Source: Bacteroidales bacterium UBA3743 (GTDB lineage Bacteria > Bacteroidota > Bacteroidia > Bacteroidales > Paludibacteraceae). From it: 64,000 nt of DNA. Shown here piece after piece: positions 1-8,588 of the stretch; within the stretch, counting starts at the first letter, position 1, and every line of letters starts with the position of its first letter. The position numbers and the translations under genes are program-made. The notes beneath the pieces were generated by a model that saw nothing but the letters and a program-made list of their open reading frames with translations, was not told the DNA's origin and made no database searches. The stretch lies in the NCBI GenBank assembly GCA_002371265.1, contig DFGT01000027.1, forward strand, positions 65,952 through 129,951, in the 5' to 3' direction.

Positions 1-1712
1 GGAGCATCAGAAACAACCTCGTCTACAGCAGTGTTGCCTTTACCCTTCAATTTGATAGCTCCCAAACCAGAATTAGAAGTCAAGAAAGCAATTCCAAGTA
101 CATGCTGACCTGGCTCCTCAAAACGGATATGGAAGTTATAGTTTTCTGAACGTACGTTCATAACATTATCATAAGCTGGATTCTCCTCATCAACTGCTAC
201 ACCAACAGACTTCCATGCCCAATCATCATAACCTCCATCTGTAACACCACCCTTAGCAGGCTGAAGACGACAAGCCTTAAGTCTCTCCTCTCCGTTATCT
301 CCGACTAAAGCATTTTTACCGTCGACTGAAATTCCGATAACGTTATAGTCGATATGGTCACAGACATAAGTTTCAAAATCATATACACCTGCCTTCTCAA
401 CATCAATAGTATACTTAACCCACTCTCCGTTAACGATATATCCAATATTCTTCAAACAATTTTCCTTGTCGTTCTTATCAGTGTAACCCAAGTCTACAGA
501 CTCATCTTGACGGAATCCTGCCTTTCCATAATCACCTGCGTTACAAACCTTACATTCCCACCAGTCTTCTCTATCGTAATCATAGTAAGCCTCATTATGA
601 CCACCTTTGTCATATTTCTCCATATTGATGATCAAATCGTTCTTACCATCAAACTTATGACCACCATCATAAGGAGTTGATGTAGACTTCAAGAAATTAT
701 CGCCATTTCTCAACTGTTTCTCAACATACTGACCTGATTGCTTCATGCTGTTAGGATAGCTTGAAAAAGCAGAAGAACTACGCTCATTGTCAGACCAGCT
801 CCAGTTAGCCCATGAAATAATTTGATTTCCGAGGTTTTTACCGTTGCAAACTTCAATCATCTTGTCTGCATCTTCCAAACAAACCTGCTGGTCAGCACCA
901 CCGTCATCCTTAGAAACACCCCATTCTGAAACAAAAACTGGAATAGACGCTGCTGCTCCAGAAAGAATACCTAAGAAGAACTGCTGATCACAAGTATAGT
1001 GGTGGAATGTGTACATCACATTCAAATCTTTTTGTGCATCATCTGAAATTGGATCCTCCATAGGACAAGAAAGTGCTTTGTCCCACTGTGGTGTTCCTAC
1101 AAGCACAACTGCATTCTTATCATTTTGAGAAATTGCAGGAAGGATCTTCTCTGCATACGACTTTACATCTTGCCATACTTGCGGACCATAAAGATATGGG
1201 TCACCCTCAATGTCGACATTAGGCTCGTTGCAGATTTCATAAATTACATTCTCGAAACCACTGCTTGCAACCCAACCTGAAATAGATTTGAAGAAATTCT
1301 CAGCACCGCTATAAGCTCCATCATTAGGATTTCCTGGAGTAAGGATATGCCAGTCAACGATACAGTACATACCCAATTCATTTGTCCACTGAATACACTG
1401 CTTCATCCAATTAATGTCTTCATAGCCACCATCTTTCAAGTACATTGCTATACGAGCAAGATTAGCTCCCTTAGATTTCATCAACTCAAAATCACCCTTG
1501 TCGTCGAAACAACTACCATGCCAATTCTTACCATGGGTACTCCATCCTCTCAACTGAACTGGCTGACCAGAAGCTGATGACAACTGATTTCCGACAAGTT
1601 TAAGCTTGCCCCACTCCTTAACGTAGTTGTTGTTGCCTGGATTTGAATAATCAAAGGCAAAAGACTGCAAGCAAAGCATCGCAGCCGATAATAAAGTAAA
1701 TAGTTTCTTCAT
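1..1712 (-). CDS. GH5 family endoglucanase with CBM6-like module, 3' end cut by the window
   Basis: Open on the minus strand from an ATG at 1712-1710 to the window edge (about 570 codons, no stop seen). Residues 1-19 form a signal peptide ending near SFA, so the product is exported. The next 330 residues look like a GH5 (beta/alpha)8 barrel: the acid/base Glu lies in YEICNEPNV (E163) and the nucleophile in VFVSEWGVS (E263), at the usual spacing. From about residue 355 a second domain with GEWVKYTIDVEKAG resembles a CBM6-type carbohydrate-binding module. Expected action is endo-cleavage of beta-1,4 glucan or a related beta-glucan outside the cytoplasm. A C-terminal type IX sorting domain could lie beyond the edge. 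Substrate is inferred from family only. Confidence 0.88.
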   Translation of the reverse strand, partial: MKKLFTLLSAAMLCLQSFAFDYSNPGNNNYVKEWGKLKLVGNQLSSASGQPVQLRGWSTHGKNWHGSCFDDKGDFELMKSKGANLARIAMYLKDGGYEDINWMKQCIQWTNELGMYCIVDWHILTPGNPNDGAYSGAENFFKSISGWVASSGFENVIYEICNEPNVDIEGDPYLYGPQVWQDVKSYAEKILPAISQNDKNAVVLVGTPQWDKALSCPMEDPISDDAQKDLNVMYTFHHYTCDQQFFLGILSGAAASIPVFVSEWGVSKDDGGADQQVCLEDADKMIEVCNGKNLGNQIISWANWSWSDNERSSSAFSSYPNSMKQSGQYVEKQLRNGDNFLKSTSTPYDGGHKFDGKNDLIINMEKYDKGGHNEAYYDYDREDWWECKVCNAGDYGKAGFRQDESVDLGYTDKNDKENCLKNIGYIVNGEWVKYTIDVEKAGVYDFETYVCDHIDYNVIGISVDGKNALVGDNGEERLKACRLQPAKGGVTDGGYDDWAWKSVGVAVDEENPAYDNVMNVRSENYNFHIRFEEPGQHVLGIAFLTSNSGLGAIKLKGKGNTAVDEVVSDA

Positions 1713-1900
1713 ATTTTTCTATATTAGAACAAAACAATCACATATTATAAAATACTCTTTTATTGCGTAAGAGCATCCAAATATATATATAAAATTTCAA
1801 TTCAAGCAAAAAAAACAAATAAATATGCAAAAAACAAAAAAAATAAGGAGACGCGAATCATCACGTCTCCTCACTAACAATCTTTAATTATTATTCTTCT
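1713..1900. other. Intergenic gap between the GH5 gene and the beta-helix protein
   Basis: AT-rich spacer. Upstream of the GH5 start on the minus strand the sequence is strongly A/T and should hold its promoter, but no clean TAxxTTTG box is visible. A short dyad at about 1850-1875 (GGAGACG ... CGTCTCC) reads as a terminator for the minus-strand gene that ends at 1901, since T-rich sequence follows on that strand. Confidence 0.45.
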
Positions 1901-4255
1901 TTACCATCCCCAGCCTCCATTATTGCTACCAGCTTCCAACTTACTCAACGAGCTAAATTGTATCGTTGTTTTTTCTTTATACTGATTCTCAAACAGATCA
2001 AAATCAACATTCTCTGTTGTTGTGTAGAAAGAATAATCGTTCAATGATGAACCGTAGGCAAAAATCAATTTCGACAATGCGACTGGCACTTTGCATGCGG
2101 CTATCACATCTCCTGATGAATTAGCGACACATAATGTTGCACCTGCCGACACAGAACAAGATGTGTTGGTGATTGAATTAGCGCAAGTCGGTTTGACATC
2201 TTGACTCCACATTCCCGCACTGCTTGGTCCGAGCACCAACAATGTGCCTCCTGTATGCTTCTGATAGCAACTGTTGCCATCTCCGGCATCTATAGGAGAC
2301 GATCCACATGCGATCACAAGTCCTCCAGCGAACTCCATACTTCCGTTCGAATCCAAGCAGTCGTGATCTCCGGAAGATGAACAAGTCCACATTTGTCCAC
2401 CCGAAACTCTCAACATACCCGTAGTCTCTGTCGTAACATTCAAACAGTCATCTGTTGTTGTGATATGCAAATATCCACCGTTGACATAAATATTAGAACC
2501 CTCAAGACCTTCATAAGCAGTCTTCACTCTTAAATATCCATCATTGAAAGTCAGATCTCCATCAGAATGCATGGCGTCATCCGATGTGTCAATAGTCAAA
2601 TCACCTCCGTTAACTTCCAATTTTGTATTGGCATGAAACGCATCGTCTTTGGCATCCACAATGATTGTTCCGCTGTTGACCGTGATATTCTCTCCGACAA
2701 AAGCCTTTGGATTTCCAGCATATTTTGAGGAGTTTCCATCACTCATGCCTCCAAATCCGCCTGGTCGACCTCCAGTGGAAGACGAGCTTGAAGAAGACGT
2801 TGCTGTTCCGTTTATAGTGACATTGATTGTCAAAGCTGAATTGTCGGCCTTCTCTGCACCTACAATCAAATCAGCCTCTGCTTTTACGCCTTTCGCACCA
2901 TCAGATGTCATCAATGTAAAATCTCCTGCTGTCAGATATACATTGTTTCCCTTGACACAACGTCCTTCTGTATAGGCTGTAGACGTCTTGGATGAGCCTC
3001 CGAATCCTCCGCCCCAGCCTCCTGTGCTGCCACCAGTTGATGTTGTAGTTGTAGCTCCAGTGTAATAACTTCCGTTATTGGTTATTTTCACAACGCCACC
3101 CTTGACGGTGACGTCTCCGTCAGCAGTGATTCCTTTCGACGCGATGGCATTCTTTCCAAGAGTCAAATCAATTTTTCCATCACTTATCACTACTCCCATG
3201 TCTGTCTTGATTGCAGCAGAATAAGAGGTATCACCGTCAGCGATTATAGATGTCCCGTCGATATTCATTATAATCTCACCTCCATATATCTCAATATCTG
3301 CAAGAGAAGTCTTCATACCTTTGGCAGCAGCTCCAGTCATAGTGATATCTACATTTCCTCCCTTCACCACAATTGACGAATCAGATTTCAAAGCCTTCAC
3401 ATCTTCAGCAGAAGAAGAAAATACGAACTCCCCTTTTTCTATAAGAATCGACTCAGAAGCGTCCACTCCATCTCCTCCTGTGCCAGAAATATTCAGTTTT
3501 CCACCATACATCTGCAGTCCATCACTGTTCAGACCATCACCCTGAGCGGATATAATATTGACAGTGCCAGCATAAAATTCCGTCTTCTTAGACGAATTGA
3601 TAGCATGCTTCGTGTTTCCTGAAATAGTAAGTTCACCATCTCCACCAAGTTCACCGAACTTTAGTTTAGACTTTGCATACACACATCCTTTATAAGATGA
3701 AGACGATGCGTCAGAAAGAGTAGACTTGCCTTTCAGCTCCACATTTGTGGCATAAGAGTCTCCATCAGCACCAAGATTTATCACTAACGGCGACGAAGAT
3801 GCACTAGAGAGAGAAAGATTATCCATCACAAGAGTAAACGCTCTGTCGGGAGTGATTGTGAAAGACCCGTCTGAAGAAGTGCCTGAAAGATAATACACAA
3901 TGCTCTTCTTATTCTGGGTCGACGTGAATGAGATATTCGCACCGTCTACAACATACGACACCTTATCCCATGAATAATCACTGACACTAACACGGCTGCC
4001 ATCAAATGTGACAAAAATAGTATCAGATTTTCCACTGTCGTCTAATGAGAAATCAGCATATGATATCTCAGGGACATCAAACTCTTTGTCGACACTTCCT
4101 GATATTTTCATGACACCATCGACAAATTTTATTTGACTTATATCCTCTATATTAAATGATTCGGAAGAGCCGTCAAGATAAATATTCATTTTATCCTGAG
4201 CGAGCAAAAGCAAAGCGGCAAGTGAAGCTGCCGATAAAAACAAATATTTTTTCAT
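1901..4255 (-). CDS. Cthe_2159-like beta-helix carbohydrate-binding protein
   Basis: The 784-residue product starts with a signal peptide (MKKYLFLSAASLAALLLLAQ). A short module with the pattern FNIEDISQIKF follows, then repeated beta-strand segments with motifs such as VKGGNVDIT, VNSGTIIVDAKDDAFHA and TIDTSDDAMHSDGD. These are typical of the Cthe_2159 family (DUF4353), a parallel beta-helix that binds pectin-like polysaccharide and Ca2+. Two low-complexity Gly/Ser inserts (about residues 400-425 and 495-515) look like surface loops. No C-terminal type IX sorting domain is present. The ATG overlaps the TGA of the upstream gene (4252-4255), so the two are probably translationally coupled. Pectin binding is inferred from family. 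Confidence 0.75.
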   Translation of the reverse strand: MKKYLFLSAASLAALLLLAQDKMNIYLDGSSESFNIEDISQIKFVDGVMKISGSVDKEFDVPEISYADFSLDDSGKSDTIFVTFDGSRVSVSDYSWDKVSYVVDGANISFTSTQNKKSIVYYLSGTSSDGSFTITPDRAFTLVMDNLSLSSASSSPLVINLGADGDSYATNVELKGKSTLSDASSSSYKGCVYAKSKLKFGELGGDGELTISGNTKHAINSSKKTEFYAGTVNIISAQGDGLNSDGLQMYGGKLNISGTGGDGVDASESILIEKGEFVFSSSAEDVKALKSDSSIVVKGGNVDITMTGAAAKGMKTSLADIEIYGGEIIMNIDGTSIIADGDTSYSAAIKTDMGVVISDGKIDLTLGKNAIASKGITADGDVTVKGGVVKITNNGSYYTGATTTTSTGGSTGGWGGGFGGSSKTSTAYTEGRCVKGNNVYLTAGDFTLMTSDGAKGVKAEADLIVGAEKADNSALTINVTINGTATSSSSSSSTGGRPGGFGGMSDGNSSKYAGNPKAFVGENITVNSGTIIVDAKDDAFHANTKLEVNGGDLTIDTSDDAMHSDGDLTFNDGYLRVKTAYEGLEGSNIYVNGGYLHITTTDDCLNVTTETTGMLRVSGGQMWTCSSSGDHDCLDSNGSMEFAGGLVIACGSSPIDAGDGNSCYQKHTGGTLLVLGPSSAGMWSQDVKPTCANSITNTSCSVSAGATLCVANSSGDVIAACKVPVALSKLIFAYGSSLNDYSFYTTTENVDFDLFENQYKEKTTIQFSSLSKLEAGSNNGGWGW

Positions 4256-4725
4256 AGCTTCTCAATTTTAAATGTAGAACCACCAATTTTTACCCAATAA
4301 ATACCAGCAGGCAAACCACTCACATCAACATCTTCATTCTGTTCCACAATCTTCTTCATCACCACCCTACCGTCTGCGGATACAATCAACATCTCTTCAA
4401 TTCCGTCGACTTCAATTTTCAAAATATTCGAGACAGGATTTGGATAGACATTGAACCGAACATCAGAAATCTGATCTACATCAGACACATCAACATTTGA
4501 GAAGTCCAATCTTTTAATATCATCCAGATTAAAGATCGAGAATTTGGCATTCTCACTAATCTGGATTAAAAGAGTACGACCGGAAAAAGAAATCTGCCCC
4601 GTCTCATAAATGGGGAAAGAATTCTCTTCTCCACTTTTAAGCTCCGTCTTGACAACTGTGACCGTCTTGGCAGACAGACCACAACAAAACAGAGACAGCA
4701 ACATGAAAAAACTAACTTTATACAT
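4252..4725 (-). CDS. Small secreted protein with type IX secretion sorting domain
   Basis: 157 residues. An N-terminal signal peptide (MYKVSFFMLLSLFCCGLSA) precedes about 60 residues containing FSIFNLDDIKRLDF, which resembles the FNIEDISQIKF segment of the downstream partner. The last 70 residues are a Por/T9SS type A sorting domain: NVYPNPVSNILKIEV, then a Gly-Arg turn (SADGRVVMKK) and the terminal LPAGIYWVKIGGSTFKIEKL. The protein therefore is almost only an export tag plus a small module. It leads a two-gene operon and overlaps the next gene by four bases. Role unknown; it may help anchor or deliver the co-translated beta-helix protein. Confidence 0.75.
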   Translation of the reverse strand: MYKVSFFMLLSLFCCGLSAKTVTVVKTELKSGEENSFPIYETGQISFSGRTLLIQISENAKFSIFNLDDIKRLDFSNVDVSDVDQISDVRFNVYPNPVSNILKIEVDGIEEMLIVSADGRVVMKKIVEQNEDVDVSGLPAGIYWVKIGGSTFKIEKL

Positions 4726-5061
4726 AACTTTTAATTTTTTGGCTCAAAAACATACAAAATCGCACGTATTTTGACCGTTAGATTGATTTTCAAAAATACA
4801 AATCGACAATTTACAAGCAACCGCACAAAACATGTTTTTAATCTTTTATCCATCTATTTTGGTACGATTGACAATGATGATCACCCAAAAACATTCACAA
4901 AAAACAGGAAAAAAAGAAAGAATGTAATCCGCAAAATACAGTATTGGCACGTTGAAAATATGACATGATATAAAAATTGGGAGATTTGATACTCATTCAT
5001 AAACAATAATTTATTATCTTTGCAGAAAAAGAACGATTAAATTTTAACACAATATAAAGAT
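4726..5061. other. Divergent intergenic region upstream of glyQS
   Basis: 336 AT-rich bases between the minus-strand T9SS cargo gene and glyQS. A Bacteroidetes -7 box TATCTTTG is at 5015-5022, about 40 bases before the glyQS ATG. An open frame at 4771-4968 has no start context and an atypical composition and was not accepted as a gene. Confidence 0.5.
5015..5022 (+). promoter_or_regulatory. Promoter -7 box for glyQS
   Basis: TATCTTTG matches the Bacteroidetes -7 consensus TAxxTTTG. Transcription would start near 5029, leaving a leader of about 33 bases before the ATG at 5062. No good TTTG box is at the usual distance, so the -33 element is weak. Confidence 0.6.
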
Positions 5062-6612
5062 ATGGCTTCACAGGAAGATGCATTCAAGGCATTAGTTTCG
5101 CACTGTAAGGAGTATGGTTTTGTATTCCCATCAAGTGAGATTTATGGAGGTTTGGCAGCCGTTTACGACTACGGTCAGAACGGTGTAGAGTTGAAGAACA
5201 ACATTAAGAAATATTGGTGGGACAGCATGACATTGCTACACCAGAACATCGTAGGTATTGATGCCGCAATCTTTATGGAGCCAACAACATGGAAGGCTTC
5301 CGGACACGTTGACGCATTCAACGACCCATTGATTGACAACCGCGATTCAAAAAAGAGATACAGAGCAGACGTTTTGATCGAGGATCAGCTTGCAAAGTAT
5401 GACGACAAGATCAACAAAGAATGCGAAAAGGCAGCCAAGAAGTTTGGTGACGCATTCGACAAAGAGCAGTTCATCTCAACAAATGCGCGCGTAAAGGAGT
5501 ATGCAGAAAAGAGAGATGCACTTCACGAGCGTTTTGCAAAAGCACTTAACGACAATAATCTTGACGAACTTAAGCAAATCATTCTTGACGAAGAGATCGT
5601 ATGTCCTATCTCAGGAACAAGAAACTGGACAGACGTAAAGCAGTTCAACCTAATGTTCAAGACTCAGATCGGAGCAAGTGCCGACAACACAATGGATATT
5701 TACCTACGTCCAGAGACATGTCAGGGTATCTTCACTAACTTCTTGAACGTACAGAAGACAGGCCGTATGAAGATTCCTTTCGGTATCGCTCAGATTGGTA
5801 AGGCATTCCGTAACGAAATCGTAGCACGTCAGTTCATCTTCCGTATGCGTGAGTTTGAGCAGATGGAGATGCAGTTCTTCTGCAAGCCAGGCACAGAGAT
5901 GGAATGGTTCAAGCACTGGAAGAATTTCCGTTTGAAGTGGCATAAAGCTCTTGGTTTGGGAGACCAGAAATACCGTTACCACGACCACGACAAATTGGCA
6001 CACTACGCTAACGCAGCTACAGATATCGAGTTTGAGATGCCATTCGGATTCAAGGAGGTTGAGGGAATCCACTCACGTACAAACTGGGATTTGAGTCGCC
6101 ACGGACAATTCTCAGGAAAGAAACTTGAGTATTTCGATCCAGAAGAGAATAAGTCATACATTCCATACGTAATCGAGACATCTATCGGAGTAGACCGTAT
6201 GTTCTTGTCTGTACTTGCTGGTTCATATAAAGAGGAGCAGCTAGAAGGCGGAGACAAGCGTGTAGTTCTCAACTTGCCACCAGCATTGGCACCTATCAAA
6301 TGCGCAGTGCTTCCATTGTTGAAGAAAGATGGCCTACCAGAGAAGGCTCAGGCTATCATGAACGAGTTGAAGTTCGACTTCCGTTGTGCTTACGAAGAGA
6401 AGGATACAATTGGTAAGAGATACCGTCGTCAGGATGCGATCGGTACTCCATTCTGTATCACAGTAGACCATCAGACACTGGAAGACAACACTGTGACTGT
6501 ACGTTACCGTGACACAATGGCACAGGAACGTATCAGCGTAGATGCAATCCACAGCAAAATCTCGGAAGCTGTTTCGATGAGAAACCTTTACAAGAAAATG
6601 ATGCAGGACTAA
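5062..6612 (+). CDS. glyQS: Glycine--tRNA ligase, single-chain class II type
   Basis: 516 residues, the usual length for the alpha2 glycyl-tRNA synthetase used by Bacteroidetes rather than the alpha2beta2 GlyQ/GlyS enzyme. It charges tRNA-Gly with glycine in the cytoplasm. Class II signatures are visible: motif 2 around FRNEIVARQFIFRMREFEQME (about residues 255-275) and motif 3 around VIETSIGVDRMFLSVL. The C-terminal 100 residues form the anticodon-binding domain (PPALAPIKCAVLPL). Codon use is biased in the way of highly expressed genes. It is transcribed alone from the box at 5015 and ends at a hairpin terminator. Confidence 0.95.
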   Translation: MASQEDAFKALVSHCKEYGFVFPSSEIYGGLAAVYDYGQNGVELKNNIKKYWWDSMTLLHQNIVGIDAAIFMEPTTWKASGHVDAFNDPLIDNRDSKKRYRADVLIEDQLAKYDDKINKECEKAAKKFGDAFDKEQFISTNARVKEYAEKRDALHERFAKALNDNNLDELKQIILDEEIVCPISGTRNWTDVKQFNLMFKTQIGASADNTMDIYLRPETCQGIFTNFLNVQKTGRMKIPFGIAQIGKAFRNEIVARQFIFRMREFEQMEMQFFCKPGTEMEWFKHWKNFRLKWHKALGLGDQKYRYHDHDKLAHYANAATDIEFEMPFGFKEVEGIHSRTNWDLSRHGQFSGKKLEYFDPEENKSYIPYVIETSIGVDRMFLSVLAGSYKEEQLEGGDKRVVLNLPPALAPIKCAVLPLLKKDGLPEKAQAIMNELKFDFRCAYEEKDTIGKRYRRQDAIGTPFCITVDHQTLEDNTVTVRYRDTMAQERISVDAIHSKISEAVSMRNLYKKMMQD

Positions 6613-6635
6613 CCTTGTCCTGTTCATTATAAAAT

Positions 6636-6670
6636 ATGCCTTGGCACTCGTGTGTCAAGGCATTTCAAAA
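6636..6670 (+). terminator. Hairpin terminator after glyQS
   Basis: ATGCCTTG (6636-6643) pairs with CAAGGCAT (6656-6663) and is followed by TTTC. The T-run is short, so strength is moderate. Confidence 0.55.
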
Positions 6671-6695
6671 ATATTAGTCCTTAAATCCAAACTAA

Positions 6696-7265
6696 ATGAA
6701 AAAGCTTATTTTGACAGTGTTGACCGCACTGCTTTCCACATTCATGTATGCTGAACCCTACACCATGATCAAAGGTGGTGCTCAATTAAGTAAATTTTCA
6801 TCAGATGGTTCTGAATCTTTATTCGGTATCAGAGGTGGTATCGGAGGATACGTTCCACTAGGAGAATCATCATTCTTCTTTATGCCTCAAGCTGTGTATG
6901 CGCAGAAAGGTCAGGACGCTGGAAAATTTCTTGACAATTGCACAATACATTATGCAGAAATTCCTGTAACAATTGGAGCACTACTTAAATTCACCAGAAA
7001 TATCGGACTAGGTCTTATGGTCGGACCTTACGCAGCAGTCGGAGTTGCAGGAAAGAGCGACAACCCAGAAGTGACAAAAATATTCGACACTATCAGTCGC
7101 TTCGACGCAGGTATATCAGCTGGAATCCAACTACATATCTGGAAAATATTCGTGTTTGCCGACTATGATTATGGATTGCGTAATCTTATGAATTCCAACG
7201 ACCTAGATATCGGTGAGAATCTAACCACACGTAGTGGAGCTGTAGGAATTGGATTTGCTTATTAA
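6696..7265 (+). CDS. Outer-membrane beta-barrel protein (PorT/OmpW-like)
   Basis: 189 residues with a signal peptide (MKKLILTVLTALLSTFMYA). The mature part shows the alternating pattern of an eight-strand barrel: YTMIKGGAQLSKF, GIRGGIGGYVPLG, FFMPQAVYAQKG, IPVTIGALLKF, LGLMVGPYAAVGVAG, FDAGISAGIQLHIW, and the final strand GAVGIGFAY ending in an aromatic residue, as expected for assembly by BamA. It fits the PorT-type outer-membrane barrel family common in Bacteroidetes. No enzyme motif is seen and the role is unknown. Single gene between two terminators. Confidence 0.7.
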   Translation: MKKLILTVLTALLSTFMYAEPYTMIKGGAQLSKFSSDGSESLFGIRGGIGGYVPLGESSFFFMPQAVYAQKGQDAGKFLDNCTIHYAEIPVTIGALLKFTRNIGLGLMVGPYAAVGVAGKSDNPEVTKIFDTISRFDAGISAGIQLHIWKIFVFADYDYGLRNLMNSNDLDIGENLTTRSGAVGIGFAY

Positions 7266-7324
7266 TTAACGTAGTCCGCTAATATTCTAAGTTTAGCTGA
7301 TAGCAATAGAATATTAATATACAG

Positions 7325-7354
7325 AGGCATATCTTAGATGATATGCCTTTTTTT
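7325..7354 (+). terminator. Rho-independent terminator after the barrel gene
   Basis: AGGCATATC (7325-7333) pairs perfectly with GATATGCCT (7340-7348), six-base loop, followed by a run of seven T. Confidence 0.85.
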
Positions 7355-7514
7355 GTCTATAATCATTCCACCCCGACACACAGATAAAAAACCATACTTT
7401 TCCAAAAAATCAGATTACATTCTGCAAGCAAAATGCATTTTTTAACAAAAAAAATTGTCATGATACAAAATAATCAACTAATTTTGTGAGTATAGGATTT
7501 AAAACACATTATAT

Positions 7515-8354
7515 ATGATCATTGCGGAAGGAGGCTCAACAAAATTGGACATTGTTGTAATCGATGAGCAAAACGGGGTGAGACGGTACTCTTTGCCAGG
7601 GATCAACCCATTTTACCAGTCGACGGGAGAGATGGTGTCTGCTTTGAAAGAGTCACAAATACGAACAGAAAACGAAAATGCTCTGAAAAAGGTTTACTAT
7701 TATGGAGCAGGATGTGCTTTTGAGAAGCAGTCGAATGCAATAAAGGAATGTTTCAAACAGGCTTTCCGATCTGAATTTATAGAGGTTGAAAGCGATCTTT
7801 TAGCTGCTGCTCGCGGACTTTTAGGAGACGACAAAGGCATAGCTGCAATCTTAGGAACAGGTTCAAATTCAGGATATTACGATGGAGAGAGAATCATCGA
7901 CAATGTATCATCGCTTGGATTCATGCTTGGCGACGAAGGAAGTGGAGGTTATCTCGGCAAACACTTGGTAAGCGACATACTGAAAGGATTGACATCCACT
8001 GAATTAGCAAATGATTTTTTCAACGAATATCACACAAGCAGAGAGGAAATAATGGAAAACGTCTACAAAAAACCTTTTCCAAACCGTTATCTCGCAGGAT
8101 TTGTACCATTTATAGCAAAACGAATAGAAAATGCGTACATCAACACACTTGTGATGAACTCATTCCGAGACTTTTTCAAACGAAACATTGCACATTACAG
8201 CATCTATAACACAAAGCAAATATCATTTGTCGGCGGAGTCGCTCAACAATTCAAGAGAGAACTCACTTTAGTAGCGTCGCAATACGGCTTTGTCATCAAT
8301 GATGTGCAAAAGTCTCCATTGGAGAAGCTGATCGATTATCATACAAAACACTAA
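7515..8354 (+). CDS. N-acetylglucosamine kinase-like protein (BadF/BadG ATPase family)
   Basis: 279 residues of the ASKHA sugar-kinase fold. The phosphate-1 loop is MIIAEGGSTKLDIVV, the adenosine/phosphate-2 motif is AAILGTGSNSGYYDG (about residues 114-128) and the connecting motif is GFMLGDEGSGGYLGK. This matches the Bacteroidetes N-acetylglucosamine kinase group, which phosphorylates GlcNAc recovered from cell-wall or dietary glycan. The start at 7515 places the phosphate loop directly at the N terminus, as normal for this family. Substrate is inferred. Confidence 0.8.
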   Translation: MIIAEGGSTKLDIVVIDEQNGVRRYSLPGINPFYQSTGEMVSALKESQIRTENENALKKVYYYGAGCAFEKQSNAIKECFKQAFRSEFIEVESDLLAAARGLLGDDKGIAAILGTGSNSGYYDGERIIDNVSSLGFMLGDEGSGGYLGKHLVSDILKGLTSTELANDFFNEYHTSREEIMENVYKKPFPNRYLAGFVPFIAKRIENAYINTLVMNSFRDFFKRNIAHYSIYNTKQISFVGGVAQQFKRELTLVASQYGFVINDVQKSPLEKLIDYHTKH

Positions 8355-8528
8355 GGGGCGTTAAAAATTTTACCTTACAACTAACTCATTAACCCCATAA
8401 AAATTCACAGATTTGAAAGATGTACCATAAAAGTCATCTTTTAAGTTCATTATGTATTGTTGATAATTTTTTGTAGCAATAAATGTTACACAACATACAT
8501 AAAATTTCTTAAAAGGATTTAATTTTAG

Positions 8529-8536
8529 TAAATTTG
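8529..8536 (+). promoter_or_regulatory. Promoter -7 box for the glycogen gene block
   Basis: TAAATTTG fits TAxxTTTG and lies 52 bases before the debranching-enzyme ATG. No convincing -33 box. It would drive the three-gene glycogen operon. Confidence 0.5.
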
Positions 8537-8588
8537 TAGGATAATTAGTACTATGTACTATTAGGAGGGTAATTAATATTAGAAACTT

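Noticed and set aside
1347..1577. Plus-strand frames at 354-680 and 1347-1577
   Set aside because: They are antisense to the GH5 gene, which runs through the whole left edge and has both catalytic Glu motifs.
4771..4968. 65-codon frame upstream of glyQS
   Set aside because: AT-rich, Asn/Lys/Thr composition of untranslated DNA, no promoter box in front, no family.
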